Source: Leptospira kobayashii (lineage in GTDB: Bacteria > Spirochaetota > Leptospiria > Leptospirales > Leptospiraceae). From it: a DNA stretch of 64,000 nucleotides. The translations under genes and the position numbers were made by a program. The notes under the pieces are model-generated. The model was given only the letters and a program-made list of their open reading frames with translations, had not been told where the DNA came from and did not search any database. How positions within the stretch are numbered: the first letter of the stretch is position 1; every line of letters starts with the position of its first letter. Shown here piece after piece: positions 50,934-58,822 of this stretch. Location: the NCBI RefSeq assembly GCF_003114835.2, contig NZ_AP025028.1, positions 2,198,001-2,262,000 on the forward strand, read 5' to 3'.

Positions 50934-51143
50934 TCAAGCTGCGAAAAAATCAGCGCTACGAATGTCAGTGATAGGGATACGAACTACACCTTCGGCAAGA
51001 TTTCCGATGACTGTGTCATTTTCCATTTGGCGGTTTTTGTCTAGTTCGACAACTTTTCCGTCTTTGAGGTGCAAAACGATATCAATTCCTCTGTAGTGAA
51101 TGTATCTTTCCAATGTGCTTTTAAATTTACCTGCTTTATCCAT
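50934..51143 (-). CDS. Small conserved-looking protein of unknown function
   Basis: A 69-residue soluble protein (KFKSTLERYIHYRGIDIVLH, then VVRIPITDIRSADFF). Its alternating strand pattern suggests a small beta-fold, with a DGKVVELDKNRQMEND loop. No family is recognised. It lies divergent from fliG with a 131-bp spacer and is called because it has a clean start, a stop close to the end of the pdh operon and normal composition. Confidence 0.55.
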   Translation of the reverse strand: MDKAGKFKSTLERYIHYRGIDIVLHLKDGKVVELDKNRQMENDTVIGNLAEGVVRIPITDIRSADFFAA

Positions 51144-51274
51144 CCGATGTTTTTCCTTTTTATGTCTTGTAACTTACGCAAGGTATCGTACGGTTTTATG
51201 AATCCTTTAGAAATTTTTGTCTCAGTTTAGAAGTTTTTTTTGACATAAGCATTGAATTTGGAGAATTATGTCTC

Positions 51275-52294
51275 ATGCAGAAGCCGAATGATCTATCCAC
51301 TCCCACAGGTGTCCGAAAGGCCGCCCTCCTCCTACTTTCCTTGGGTGGAGACCAAGCTGCTGAAATCCTAAAACATCTAGACGATGCGATGCTCGAGTCA
51401 GTGATTCTGGAAATGTCCCGAATTCGGGCGATCTCCAAAGAAGAAAGGGAAAAAATTCTCACAGAATTTCATTCCACACTGACCGAACTCAAAGACGGAG
51501 CCAAAGGAGGACTTGCTACTGCAAAATCTCTTTTGGAAAAATCAGTCGGTTCGGAAAAGGCGAATGTAATCCTAAAAAAAATCAATAAAGAAGAAACTAA
51601 AAACGACTTTGAGTTTTTGAACGGAGTGGAACCAAGTGTTTTGCAATCCATGTTATCTTCCGAGTCTCCCCAAGTCATCGCCGTTACACTCTCCAATCTG
51701 GATCCGAAAAATGCTGCGGACGTATTGAAACTTTTTCCCAAGGCAGATCAGACAAAAATCGCGATGAGGCTTGCCACAACTTCCAAAACACATCCAGATG
51801 TGATTCAAAATATTGCACGAATCCTAAAGAAACGTTACGAAGAAAGGGACCAAAGGGAATATTCGGAAGCAGGTGGAGCACATGTACTCGCAAATATCCT
51901 CAATTATATGGAAAAAGGAATAGAGGACACCATCTTACAAGAATTAGACGAAAATTCTCCGGAAGTGGCAAGCCAGGTTCGGGAACAATTATATACTTTT
52001 GAAGATATTCTTCAATTGGATGCAAAGGAAATGAGAATACTAATCAACAAATTGGCGGATGATGAAGCGATTTCCCTTGCGATCCGAGGAGCAGGAGATG
52101 AAATACGATCCAAATTTCTGAAAAATATGTCTGCGAACAGAGCTTCCGACATACTTGATGCACTTGATTTAAAACCAAGAGTGACTCTCAGGGAAATCAA
52201 CGAAGCCAGAAGCAAAATCGTACAAATTGCACGGGAATTGGAAGATGAAAATTTGATTTTGTTTAAGAAGGAAAAAGAGGAATACGTGGAATGA
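51275..52294 (+). CDS. fliG: Flagellar motor switch protein FliG
   Basis: A 339-residue rotor protein that contacts the stator and CheY-sensitive switch. GVRKAALLLLSLGGDQAAEIL and LEMSRIRAISKEEREKILTEF form the N-terminal domain; the middle EHPQ-like region is ESPQVIAVTLSNLDPKNAADVL; and the torque helix segment is DDEAISLAIRGAGDEIRSKFL with charged Arg, Asp and Glu residues. GGAG at 51260 is 11 bp upstream of the ATG. TTGACA at 51240 could be a -35 box. Leptospira usually has more than one fliG; which copy this is cannot be told here. Confidence 0.94.
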   Translation: MQKPNDLSTPTGVRKAALLLLSLGGDQAAEILKHLDDAMLESVILEMSRIRAISKEEREKILTEFHSTLTELKDGAKGGLATAKSLLEKSVGSEKANVILKKINKEETKNDFEFLNGVEPSVLQSMLSSESPQVIAVTLSNLDPKNAADVLKLFPKADQTKIAMRLATTSKTHPDVIQNIARILKKRYEERDQREYSEAGGAHVLANILNYMEKGIEDTILQELDENSPEVASQVREQLYTFEDILQLDAKEMRILINKLADDEAISLAIRGAGDEIRSKFLKNMSANRASDILDALDLKPRVTLREINEARSKIVQIARELEDENLILFKKEKEEYVE

Positions 52295-52362
52295 AATTCC
52301 TTTCCCGATTTGCCACATAACAGCTGGAGATGAGTGGAAATTTGTGAAAAAAAGATAGATCG

Positions 52363-52439
<77 letters not shown>

Positions 52440-52545
52440 CCGATCCAGTAGCCATAGTATTTAAATTGGCCGGTGAGTCAAACTGAAATTGTATTGTTTT
52501 CTTGCTTATATACTGATTTTTTAAAACCTGGAATGTATAGAAATT

Positions 52546-53220
52546 ATGCAGGTTGAAGGAAAAAAAGCTAAAGAATTATTTGAAGAACAGATCTTTACTG
52601 TTTCCAATTTTTTATCCGTTTCTCGTGTTCTGATGTTGCCTTTCTTTTTTTATACGACAGCAAAGTATGCAAAAGAACCGAAAAATCTGGATTATCTACT
52701 CTATTCCATTATTCTTTGTTTGGCGGCAGTCCTTTCCGATTACCTGGACGGGCTTTTTGCCAGACTACTCCACCAAGAAACAACTTTGGGAAGATATCTC
52801 GACCCGGTTTGCGATAAATTCGTAACTCTCGGAGGCCTGGGTGTGGCATCTTATTATTTTCGATTTCCCATCTGGATCGTAATCATCTATCTGATTCGGG
52901 AAGTGCTGGGAGTCTGGCTCGGAGGATTTTTATATCTGAAACGGGGACTCCAAGGCAGACCCAATTGGTGGGGTAAATTCGGAGTGGGAATTGTCGCCTT
53001 GTCCGTGTTATGGTATATGCTATTGCCTTATTTGCAAACCCTGGACTCGGTTCCTAGTTATTACCTCAAACCCGAATTATCCGCCTACTTGCTTTTGGTC
53101 GTTCTGATTTGCGGGATGATTGCCTATATCACCAGGTATTGGGATGTAGTGTTTCATCCGGAAAAACTAGTGATTGATCCGGAAAATAAAAAACAGGCCA
53201 AGAAATATAGAAAACTCTAA
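52546..53220 (+). CDS. CDP-alcohol phosphatidyltransferase (phospholipid synthesis)
   Basis: A 224-residue membrane enzyme that joins a CDP-diacylglycerol phosphatidyl group to an alcohol. The full metal motif is visible in DYLDGLFARLLHQETTLG plus the following R-Y-L-D-P-V-C-D: D-x2-DG-x2-AR-x8-G-x3-D-x3-D. NFLSVSRVLMLPFF opens the domain and about five to six membrane helices follow. The position-one alcohol cannot be read from the motif: glycerol phosphate (PgsA), serine (PssA) or inositol are possible, though SRVLMLPFF is nearest to PgsA-like proteins. It starts at ATG 52546. Confidence 0.88.
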   Translation: MQVEGKKAKELFEEQIFTVSNFLSVSRVLMLPFFFYTTAKYAKEPKNLDYLLYSIILCLAAVLSDYLDGLFARLLHQETTLGRYLDPVCDKFVTLGGLGVASYYFRFPIWIVIIYLIREVLGVWLGGFLYLKRGLQGRPNWWGKFGVGIVALSVLWYMLLPYLQTLDSVPSYYLKPELSAYLLLVVLICGMIAYITRYWDVVFHPEKLVIDPENKKQAKKYRKL

Positions 53221-53221
53221 G

Positions 53222-53262
53222 CGTTCGATGTTCCTCGCTCTTTTTCGCGGAACGTCTCACTT
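53222..53262 (-). repeat. Short copy of a hairpin-forming intergenic element
   Basis: Read on the minus strand it begins AAGTGAGACGTTCC and ends GGAACATCGAACG, which match both ends of the larger element at 55580-55676 (AAGTGAGATGTTTC and GAAACATCGAACG) but without that element's GC-rich interior. The ends are inverted (GTTCC/GGAAC), so it can form a stem. Confidence 0.6.
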
Positions 53263-53285
53263 GCGTTGGGAAGTTTTTAGAATAT

Positions 53286-53417
53286 TATCCCCGCCCTATC
53301 GACATTGGGTGGGGTTAACCACCCGCCACCCAATGGCTCCTACCTATCATACCGCCTTTTTCTTGTAAAACGAAGTTACCTTTTTCCCAAATTTTATTTC
53401 AAAAAGTTCGCCTTTTT
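53286..53417 (-). repeat. Intergenic dispersed repeat, copy A (inverted relative to copy B)
   Basis: About 132 bp that, read on the minus strand, aligns along its whole length with 60884-61011. Shared blocks include AAAAAGGCGAAC, GAAATAAAATTT, GTAACTTCGTTTTACAAGA, CATTGGGTGGCGGGT, CCCACCCAA and GGGCGGGGA. It contains CATTGGGTGG and CCACCCAATG, a perfect 10-bp inverted repeat able to form a hairpin. Together with the element at 53222 and a small hairpin at 53419, it fills nearly all of the 221-bp spacer; no gene is seen in it. Confidence 0.85.
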
Positions 53418-53418
53418 A

Positions 53419-53435
53419 CCCGGTTAGCAACCGGG
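53419..53435 (-). terminator. Small hairpin after the SBBP lipoprotein gene
   Basis: CCCGGTT, loop of three, AACCGGG: a perfect 7-bp stem 6 bp beyond the stop codon. No T tract follows on the minus strand, so terminator activity is uncertain. Confidence 0.45.
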
Positions 53436-53441
53436 CAAAAC

Positions 53442-55199
53442 CTACTTCACGATTTTAATAAGAAAAGCGGATTGATTCGTGCCTACATTGGTCTCTCCGT
53501 TCAGGTTTCCATCCGTATAACCTGTAACATAGACGGCGCCATCCGAATCCAATACAACACCGCTCCCGGTAGTGCTTTTCGTCGCGACACCGAGGAGCTT
53601 CGTCCATATGACATTTCCCAAAGAATCCAATTTCATAACGAACGCATCTTGGGTTCCCGATTTGGTCTGCCCGTTCAAATTTCCTGTCGTATAACCCGTC
53701 ATATATAGGTTACCGGAACTATCAACAGTTACGGAATTGGAAGTGGTAGCGCCAGCAGACACTCCGTACAATCGGGTGAATTGTTTTACCATAGAGGAAT
53801 TGTATTTGATAAGTACAGCGTCCAGCGTGCCGGTTCTCGCAACTGCATCCAAGTTTCCGAGTGTGGCTCCCGACAGATACGTATTGTCGGAAGAATCTAT
53901 CGCAATCCCGTATCCGTTGGAATCGGAACCTGAAACGCCTGAACCTTGACATCCCACATAAGTCATGTTACTTGCATACTTGGCCAAGAGAATCGAATTT
54001 TGAGCATTGACAGTAGCGCAAACGGAAGTAGCTCTACTATATCCTGATATATAGATACTTCCTAGACTATCTACTTTTAGCGCAACTGCTTCCACATGTT
54101 GACTCGCACTGGCGGAAGAACTAGAAAGGACTGCTGTATTTGCCCAATTTCCGGAAGAATCATGTTTGAAGAAAAGTAGAGCTCCATCCGTCCAAGCCGT
54201 ATTAGTTTGGGCATCCATACCAGGAGCATACAACCCCCCTGCGGCAAAAACATTGCCACTGCTATCTACGCCCGCTCCAACAATTACTCCATTGATAGAT
54301 GAACTTCTAGATCGGGTCCAAATTCGATTTCCATTTTTATCATATTTCATAACCAAAGGAATCCTGAATCCTGCATTGGCAAGGTTGCCATCCACTGTGA
54401 TAGAAACACCACTTGATTGCAAATCTGCATAAGTAGAAACAACCATATTTCCTAAACTATCGACCGCGATCTGTCCTGCGAAAATATTGATCTGAGCGGT
54501 GCCGAATCCCGTGAGGCGGGTCCAGGCACGTATTCCGTCTTCCGAATAACGGGAAACAAGTGCGGAAGACCATCCAGGTAGGCTTGAGTTAATCTCCCCG
54601 TCCAGGTTTCCTCCCCCCGTGCTCGTTCCTGAAATATATGCGCTCTTTGTGGTGGAATCGTATGCAATTCCATTGTTCGCAGATGTAGTATTCGATCCGC
54701 TTACACCGATTAACTTGGTCCATACGATATCTCCTGAAGCAAGTATTTGCAAAGGGAAATCATAGGAAGAACTTCCGTATGGATTGGAGGCGGTGATCGT
54801 ATAATTAGTAGAAGGCATTCCTCCGGAAATGACAGGAACAGTTCCCGATATGTCCCCTGTAGTTTGATTGAATGTCAACCCGGAAGGCAAAGATCCGGAA
54901 AGTGTCCAGGAAGATACGTCGCCAGTATATACGGGAAGAAGTCGAACCGTTGCCGAAGGAATTAATTTCAATTGGGCGGAGGAGGAACCGAAACCGGTTA
55001 TATGGGGAGGTGCGGTCGATTTCCCCGAACCGGAGGTGACGGAAAGACAGGGCCCGATTGTGAGTCCAAGCAAAGTGCGGAAAACAGATAACTCATGATA
55101 GGCTTGTGCATGAAAATCGCAAGGATTGTTCATTGCAGGGGATTTGCAAAATAAAATCGTGCTAAGGATAACAAATAATAGATGAAACCTAGTAATCAT
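53442..55199 (-). CDS. SBBP-repeat beta-propeller lipoprotein
   Basis: A 585-residue surface-type lipoprotein. The signal peptide ends LSTILFC (lipid Cys about residue 18). Residues about 75-150 resemble a putative Ig (He_PIG) domain (SGSLPSGLTFNQTTGDISGT). The rest is a run of SBBP-type repeats of roughly 50-60 residues, each with a core like VDSSGNLYMTGYTTGNLNG followed by DAFVMKLDSLGNVIWTKLLG. Such repeats fold as a beta-propeller. Many Leptospira genomes carry families of these lipoproteins of unknown role. It lies between repeat-rich spacers on both sides and is a single-gene unit. Confidence 0.85.
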   Translation of the reverse strand: MITRFHLLFVILSTILFCKSPAMNNPCDFHAQAYHELSVFRTLLGLTIGPCLSVTSGSGKSTAPPHITGFGSSSAQLKLIPSATVRLLPVYTGDVSSWTLSGSLPSGLTFNQTTGDISGTVPVISGGMPSTNYTITASNPYGSSSYDFPLQILASGDIVWTKLIGVSGSNTTSANNGIAYDSTTKSAYISGTSTGGGNLDGEINSSLPGWSSALVSRYSEDGIRAWTRLTGFGTAQINIFAGQIAVDSLGNMVVSTYADLQSSGVSITVDGNLANAGFRIPLVMKYDKNGNRIWTRSRSSSINGVIVGAGVDSSGNVFAAGGLYAPGMDAQTNTAWTDGALLFFKHDSSGNWANTAVLSSSSASASQHVEAVALKVDSLGSIYISGYSRATSVCATVNAQNSILLAKYASNMTYVGCQGSGVSGSDSNGYGIAIDSSDNTYLSGATLGNLDAVARTGTLDAVLIKYNSSMVKQFTRLYGVSAGATTSNSVTVDSSGNLYMTGYTTGNLNGQTKSGTQDAFVMKLDSLGNVIWTKLLGVATKSTTGSGVVLDSDGAVYVTGYTDGNLNGETNVGTNQSAFLIKIVK

Positions 55200-55384
55200 T
55201 TTTATCGAATCCCCGAAGTCAAAATGCTCTCAGTGGATAATTAGCGGTGATTTGCAGAAAAAAGGATACCAGAAAAAAATTATTTACATTATGAAAAACG
55301 CATCCAATGGGGAAACTTCCAGGATCTAGGAAATAAAAGCCGTCTCGATCGAAGAAAATATCAGCCTTGCGAGATGGATACGTA

Positions 55385-55444
55385 GGGCCTGGTCGCAAAA
55401 TGTTTGCGACCGGAGCGTTAGCGGAGCCCGGAGTAGCCAGGTCC
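55385..55444. repeat. Structured spacer segment with nested hairpins
   Basis: GGTCGCAAA, loop ATG, TTTGCGACC form a perfect 9-bp hairpin (55391-55411). A closing stem GGGCCT/AGGTCC (55385-55390 with 55439-55444, one G-T pair) encloses it and a GC-rich CGGAGC-TTAG-CGGAGC direct repeat. It lies upstream of the SBBP gene on that gene's strand. Confidence 0.55.
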
Positions 55445-55502
55445 CCCTGACCCGGACGAATTTGTCACCAAACAAGTAACTAATGATGGTTTAAGCGGAG
55501 AG

Positions 55503-55564
55503 TTCGGGGACTCGCCCGAAAAATAGAAAGCGGGCGATTTGTCTCTTCGAAGGGAGACTCGCCC
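55503..55564. other. Spacer segment with mutually exclusive hairpins
   Basis: TTCGGG (55503) can pair with CCCGAA (55515). TCGCCCG (55512) can instead pair with CGGGCGA (55531). GGGCGA (55532) can alternatively pair with TCGCCC (55559), extended by GTCTC/GAGAC into an 11-bp stem with a TTT bulge. The last option is compatible with the first but not with the second, giving two alternative folds. Which strand is transcribed is unknown. Confidence 0.5.
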
Positions 55565-55579
55565 TCTTCTCTTAAAAGT

Positions 55580-55676
55580 AAGTGAGATGTTTCTCGCGGT
55601 GGCGGAGGCCAGGACGGCCGGAGCTCGTGCGTCGTAACAGGAGGTTACGCGCACAAGAGCGTGAAACATCGAACGA
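55580..55676 (+). repeat. Long copy of a hairpin-forming intergenic element
   Basis: An outer 8-bp inverted pair GATGTTTC (55586-55593) and GAAACATC (55663-55670) encloses two hairpins: GGCC-AGGAC-GGCC (55607-55619), and a long one in which GTGCG plus CGTAAC (55627-55638) pairs with GTTACG plus CGCAC (55644-55654), with one bulged T and an AGGAG loop. The interior is much richer in G and C than its flanks. The ends match the short copy at 53222-53262. The remaining spacer (55200-55384 and 55677-55822) shows no gene or clear signal. Confidence 0.6.
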
Positions 55677-55822
55677 GTTACGGTTTTGCTCTTTCTCGGA
55701 TATCCTGTCCTCGAAGCCTGCAAATCGTTCCCTATCGGCCACGATTTTTGGATCGCAAAACTGTTCGAGCCCCAAGTGTTTTTTAGTTAGCCAAAGTTAG
55801 ATTATAATGTCGGGGATTTGTT

Positions 55823-55904
55823 TGCTCGAAGGGGGACTCGAACCCCCACACCTTGCGGCACTACCACCTCAAAGTAGCGTGTCTACCAATTCCACCATCC
55901 GAGC
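55823..55904 (-). tRNA. tRNA-Leu (anticodon GAG)
   Basis: A type II tRNA with a long variable arm on the minus strand. The acceptor GCTCGGA pairs with TTCGAGC (with a G-T pair), the anticodon arm is CTACT/GGTAG with loop TTGAGGT (anticodon GAG, reading CUC and CUU), and the T arm is GGGGG/CCCCC with TTCGAGT. After the discriminator A the genome reads AAAC, so CCA is not encoded, unlike the Ala and Asp tRNAs in this window. Confidence 0.94.
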
Positions 55905-56013
55905 GAGATGATTTGTTTATCTGCCAGGTTAAGAAAAACCTCTCTTTCGTCAAGGAGATCAATTTTATCTTGTCACACCCCTTACCTCACCGTGTAAGGT
56001 TGAGAAGAGTCCC

Positions 56014-56646
56014 ATGCAAGTATCAGATCTTACATTCCGATTGAAATTGTTCACCTTCGGATTTTTATCACCGCTTCTTATTTTATTAGGCTTATTTATT
56101 TCAGCGCCCTATTGGTTGAAAACTTCGGAGCCCTATCATAAATCCGATATTGCAGTTCTGGAAACCTCGCCACTGCCTTCTAAAAAATTTTTAAAGCAGA
56201 TCGCATCCTTATACCAAAAACAGATCTTCACAAAACTGATATTAGTTGTTCGGGACGACGGGGACTCTTCTCTTTTAGGTTCCAAGGAAAGAGAGGATCG
56301 GATTTTGCTCCAATTGGTTTCCTTTCAACTTCCTCCCGGTTCCGTCCAGGTGATTAAAATTTCCTCGAACAAATTGGGAGATACGGATGAGGCGGCAAAA
56401 AATATTTTGAAATTGGTTGTATCGGACAATTTGAAATCCGTTCTGATTTTGGCACGGGAATTTGAAACCAAACGCATCCTGAAAACATACCAAAAAAACT
56501 TAGCTTCTCTACCTTTGCAAATTTCGGCCTATCCTTTTCCTTCCGAACTCACTGCAACGAATTGGTTTTTATCGGAACCGGGCTTTAGGGAAGTATCACT
56601 TGAATTTTTACGATATATCTATTCTATTTTTCGAGGGGTCATCTAA
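56014..56646 (+). CDS. Membrane-anchored YdcF/ElyC-like (DUF218) protein, divergent
   Basis: A 210-residue protein with one N-terminal membrane helix (about 10-33) and a Rossmann-like extracytoplasmic domain. The alternation DIAVLETSPL, KLILVVRDDGD, then TDEAAKNILKLV and SVLILAREFETKRILKTY parallels the DUF218 core, where a Thr-x-Glu helix and a HxxR strand are expected, but several conserved residues are replaced. Proteins of this kind (SanA, ElyC, YdcF) are involved in envelope or undecaprenyl-carrier metabolism. Its stop is followed immediately by the lysS start. Confidence 0.6.
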   Translation: MQVSDLTFRLKLFTFGFLSPLLILLGLFISAPYWLKTSEPYHKSDIAVLETSPLPSKKFLKQIASLYQKQIFTKLILVVRDDGDSSLLGSKEREDRILLQLVSFQLPPGSVQVIKISSNKLGDTDEAAKNILKLVVSDNLKSVLILAREFETKRILKTYQKNLASLPLQISAYPFPSELTATNWFLSEPGFREVSLEFLRYIYSIFRGVI

Positions 56647-58146
56647 ATGGATGATATAAAAGACACAAACGAGCTAGTCGGGCAACGCATTCAAAAAATC
56701 AAAGATTGGAAGGCAAAGGGAATCAATCCCTATCCGTTGCGCTTTTTTCCCGATTCTCATTCAAGCTCGCTCGTAAATTCCTTTCAGCCGGAGCCGGAAG
56801 GTTCCGAGAAAAAAAGTTTCAAATTAGGTGGGAGATTGCACGCAAAACGTGTGATGGGAAAAGCATCTTTCGCACATCTGAAAGATAAAGAAGGAACCAT
56901 TCAACTCTACGCGACAAGAGACGATTTGGGTGAAGAGAATTATTCCCTTTTCAAATCCCTGGATCTGGGAGACTGGATCGGAGTGGAAGGTTGGCTCTTT
57001 CAAACCCAGAAAGGGGAAACAACACTTCATCTAACGTCTGTTCAATTGCTTGCAAAATGTATACGCCCTCTTCCCGTTGTAAAGGAAAAAGACGGAGTGA
57101 TCTATGATGCTTTCTCGGATGTGGAACAACGTTACAGAATGCGCTATGTGGATCTTGTAGTAAATGATTCCGTCAGAGAAACATTCAAGATGCGTTCCAG
57201 AATCGTATCCGAAATTAGAAAGTTTTTAACCAACGAAGGATTTTTAGAAGTAGAAACTCCCATGATGCAATCGATTGCGGGAGGTGCGGCGGCAAAACCG
57301 TTTGTCACTCATCACAATACTTTGGATATGGATTTGTTTCTCAGAATCGCACCCGAATTGTATCTCAAACGATTGATCGTGGGAGGACTCGACCGTGTAT
57401 TCGAGCTCAATAGAAACTTCAGAAATGAAGGGATTTCCACAAAACACAATCCTGAATTCACAATGATGGAAGCCTATATGGCGTTCGGTGATATGGAATC
57501 GATGCTGAAACTCACGGAAAACATGATCGTATCCGTTGCGGAGTCCATCGGCAAAGGTTTGAAATTCGCTTATGGCAAAGAGATGATCGATATCACCCCC
57601 CCATGGAAACGGGTGCGTTATGTGGATATCATAAATGAATATTCGGGAATTGATTTCAGCAAAGTAACAAGCCTTGCCGAAGCAAAGGAAAAAGCGAAAG
57701 CGGTAAAAGTGGATGCGGACGACTCGGTATCCATTTGGAAAGTATGCGACGAAGTTTTCAGTGCGCTTGTGGAACCGAATTTGATTCAACCGATCTTCAT
57801 CACTGATTTTCCGAAAGAACTATCCCCTCTCGCCAAATCCAGGGAAGACGATCCGCGTTATGTGGAACGATTCGAGCCTTATGTGGCAGGCAGGGAAATC
57901 GGAAATGCCTTTACTGAGTTAAACGATCCTTTCGACCAACGGGAAAGATTCGAAGAACAGGTAAAACAAAGAGAAGCCGGAGACGATGAGGCATTTATGA
58001 TGGACGAAGATTATATTCGTGCTTTGGAGTTCGGTCTGCCACCTACGGGAGGTTTGGGAATCGGAATCGATCGTTTGGTGATGTTACTCACAGACTCTCA
58101 TTCCATTCGGGATACGATTTTATTTCCTTTGATGAGACCTGAGTAA
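56647..58146 (+). CDS. lysS: Lysyl-tRNA synthetase, class II
   Basis: A 499-residue class II synthetase. The N-terminal OB-fold anticodon domain includes [19 protein letters not shown]. Motif 1 is in [20 protein letters not shown], motif 2 in [18 protein letters not shown], and motif 3 in [16 protein letters not shown]. The length is typical. The ATG follows the TAA of the upstream gene with no gap. A strong hairpin lies after the stop. Confidence 0.96.
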   Translation: MDDIKDTNELVGQRIQKIKDWKAKGINPYPLRFFPDSHSSSLVNSFQPEPEGSEKKSFKLGGRLHAKRVMGKASFAHLKDKEGTIQLYATRDDLGEENYSLFKSLDLGDWIGVEGWLFQTQKGETTLHLTSVQLLAKCIRPLPVVKEKDGVIYDAFSDVEQRYRMRYVDLVVNDSVRETFKMRSRIVSEIRKFLTNEGFLEVETPMMQSIAGGAAAKPFVTHHNTLDMDLFLRIAPELYLKRLIVGGLDRVFELNRNFRNEGISTKHNPEFTMMEAYMAFGDMESMLKLTENMIVSVAESIGKGLKFAYGKEMIDITPPWKRVRYVDIINEYSGIDFSKVTSLAEAKEKAKAVKVDADDSVSIWKVCDEVFSALVEPNLIQPIFITDFPKELSPLAKSREDDPRYVERFEPYVAGREIGNAFTELNDPFDQRERFEEQVKQREAGDDEAFMMDEDYIRALEFGLPPTGGLGIGIDRLVMLLTDSHSIRDTILFPLMRPE

Positions 58147-58161
58147 AAGCCGGAATGAAAG

Positions 58162-58197
58162 TCCGTTCCTGTCCGAAGCAAATTCGGACAGGACGGA
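58162..58197. terminator. Long hairpin between lysS and the convergent lipoprotein gene
   Basis: TCCGTTCCTGTCCGAA pairs with TTCGGACAGGACGGA in a 15-bp stem with one bulged T and a GCAAA loop, followed by TTTG on the plus strand. It probably serves both convergent genes. Confidence 0.8.
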
Positions 58198-58212
58198 TTT
58201 GCAATTGGAGAA

Positions 58213-58764
58213 TTATTTTTTCTGAATTACCATTTTTTGTTCCGATTCCAAAAGTCTTTGCAATCGAATGAGTCCTTCTTTCAAATAAGTTCCTTGTGAG
58301 CCGGTCAAAGTGTAATTTTCCGTTTTTGCACGATTCGTATAACTTACAACAAACGATTTTCCCGCAGTAATTGCATTCAAAACTTCAGGTTCCAGAAGTG
58401 AGCTCACGACGATCGTATTGGAATAATCCGTTGAGGATTTTTTCAAATTGAACCAAGTATCGCCGATTTTCAAAGAAGTTCCCAAAGCCAGATCCACGTC
58501 GAAACTACCGATTTCATAACGAAGGTAATACTGAGTGACTCCCGAATTATTGTCCTTTTCGCCTTTCAATTTAATACAAGGTCTGCCGGAAAAAAAATAG
58601 AGTCTGCTACCGATGCAGATTTCTTCGGATTCCGCAGTGATCTGTTCCAAACTGGGTTCGTGTTGGATTACAAAGGACCTGGACCCGGAGCAGCCGGCGA
58701 GACTGAATGCGACTAAACCAATGATTAAAACGAGGAACCGGACTTTCTTGTCATTTCTTTCCAT
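58213..58764 (-). CDS. Lipoprotein of unknown function
   Basis: A 183-residue protein with a canonical lipoprotein signal peptide (RFLVLIIGLVAFSLAGC). The mature part is beta-rich with two further Cys (EEICIGSRLYFF, GRPCIKLKG) that could form a disulfide, and no domain is recognised. The ATG at 58764 (MERNDKK) gives a standard signal peptide; an in-frame ATG at 58791 would add nine residues. It is divergent from serA, whose start is about 60 bp away. Confidence 0.75.
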   Translation of the reverse strand: MERNDKKVRFLVLIIGLVAFSLAGCSGSRSFVIQHEPSLEQITAESEEICIGSRLYFFSGRPCIKLKGEKDNNSGVTQYYLRYEIGSFDVDLALGTSLKIGDTWFNLKKSSTDYSNTIVVSSLLEPEVLNAITAGKSFVVSYTNRAKTENYTLTGSQGTYLKEGLIRLQRLLESEQKMVIQKK

Positions 58765-58822
58765 ATCATTTTCAGGTTTTTCGAGATGCAAGGTTTCGCA
58801 AAGAAAAAAATCCTGTTCTTAT

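Noticed and set aside
55418..55775. Minus-strand reading frames of 67-101 codons in the repeat-rich spacer
   Set aside because: They coincide with the hairpin elements, have Arg/Ser-rich translations and no plausible start signal; the DNA structure explains the openness.
58613..58822. N-terminal extension of SerA
   Set aside because: It overlaps the divergent lipoprotein gene and has no homology to SerA; ATG 58823 gives the normal length.
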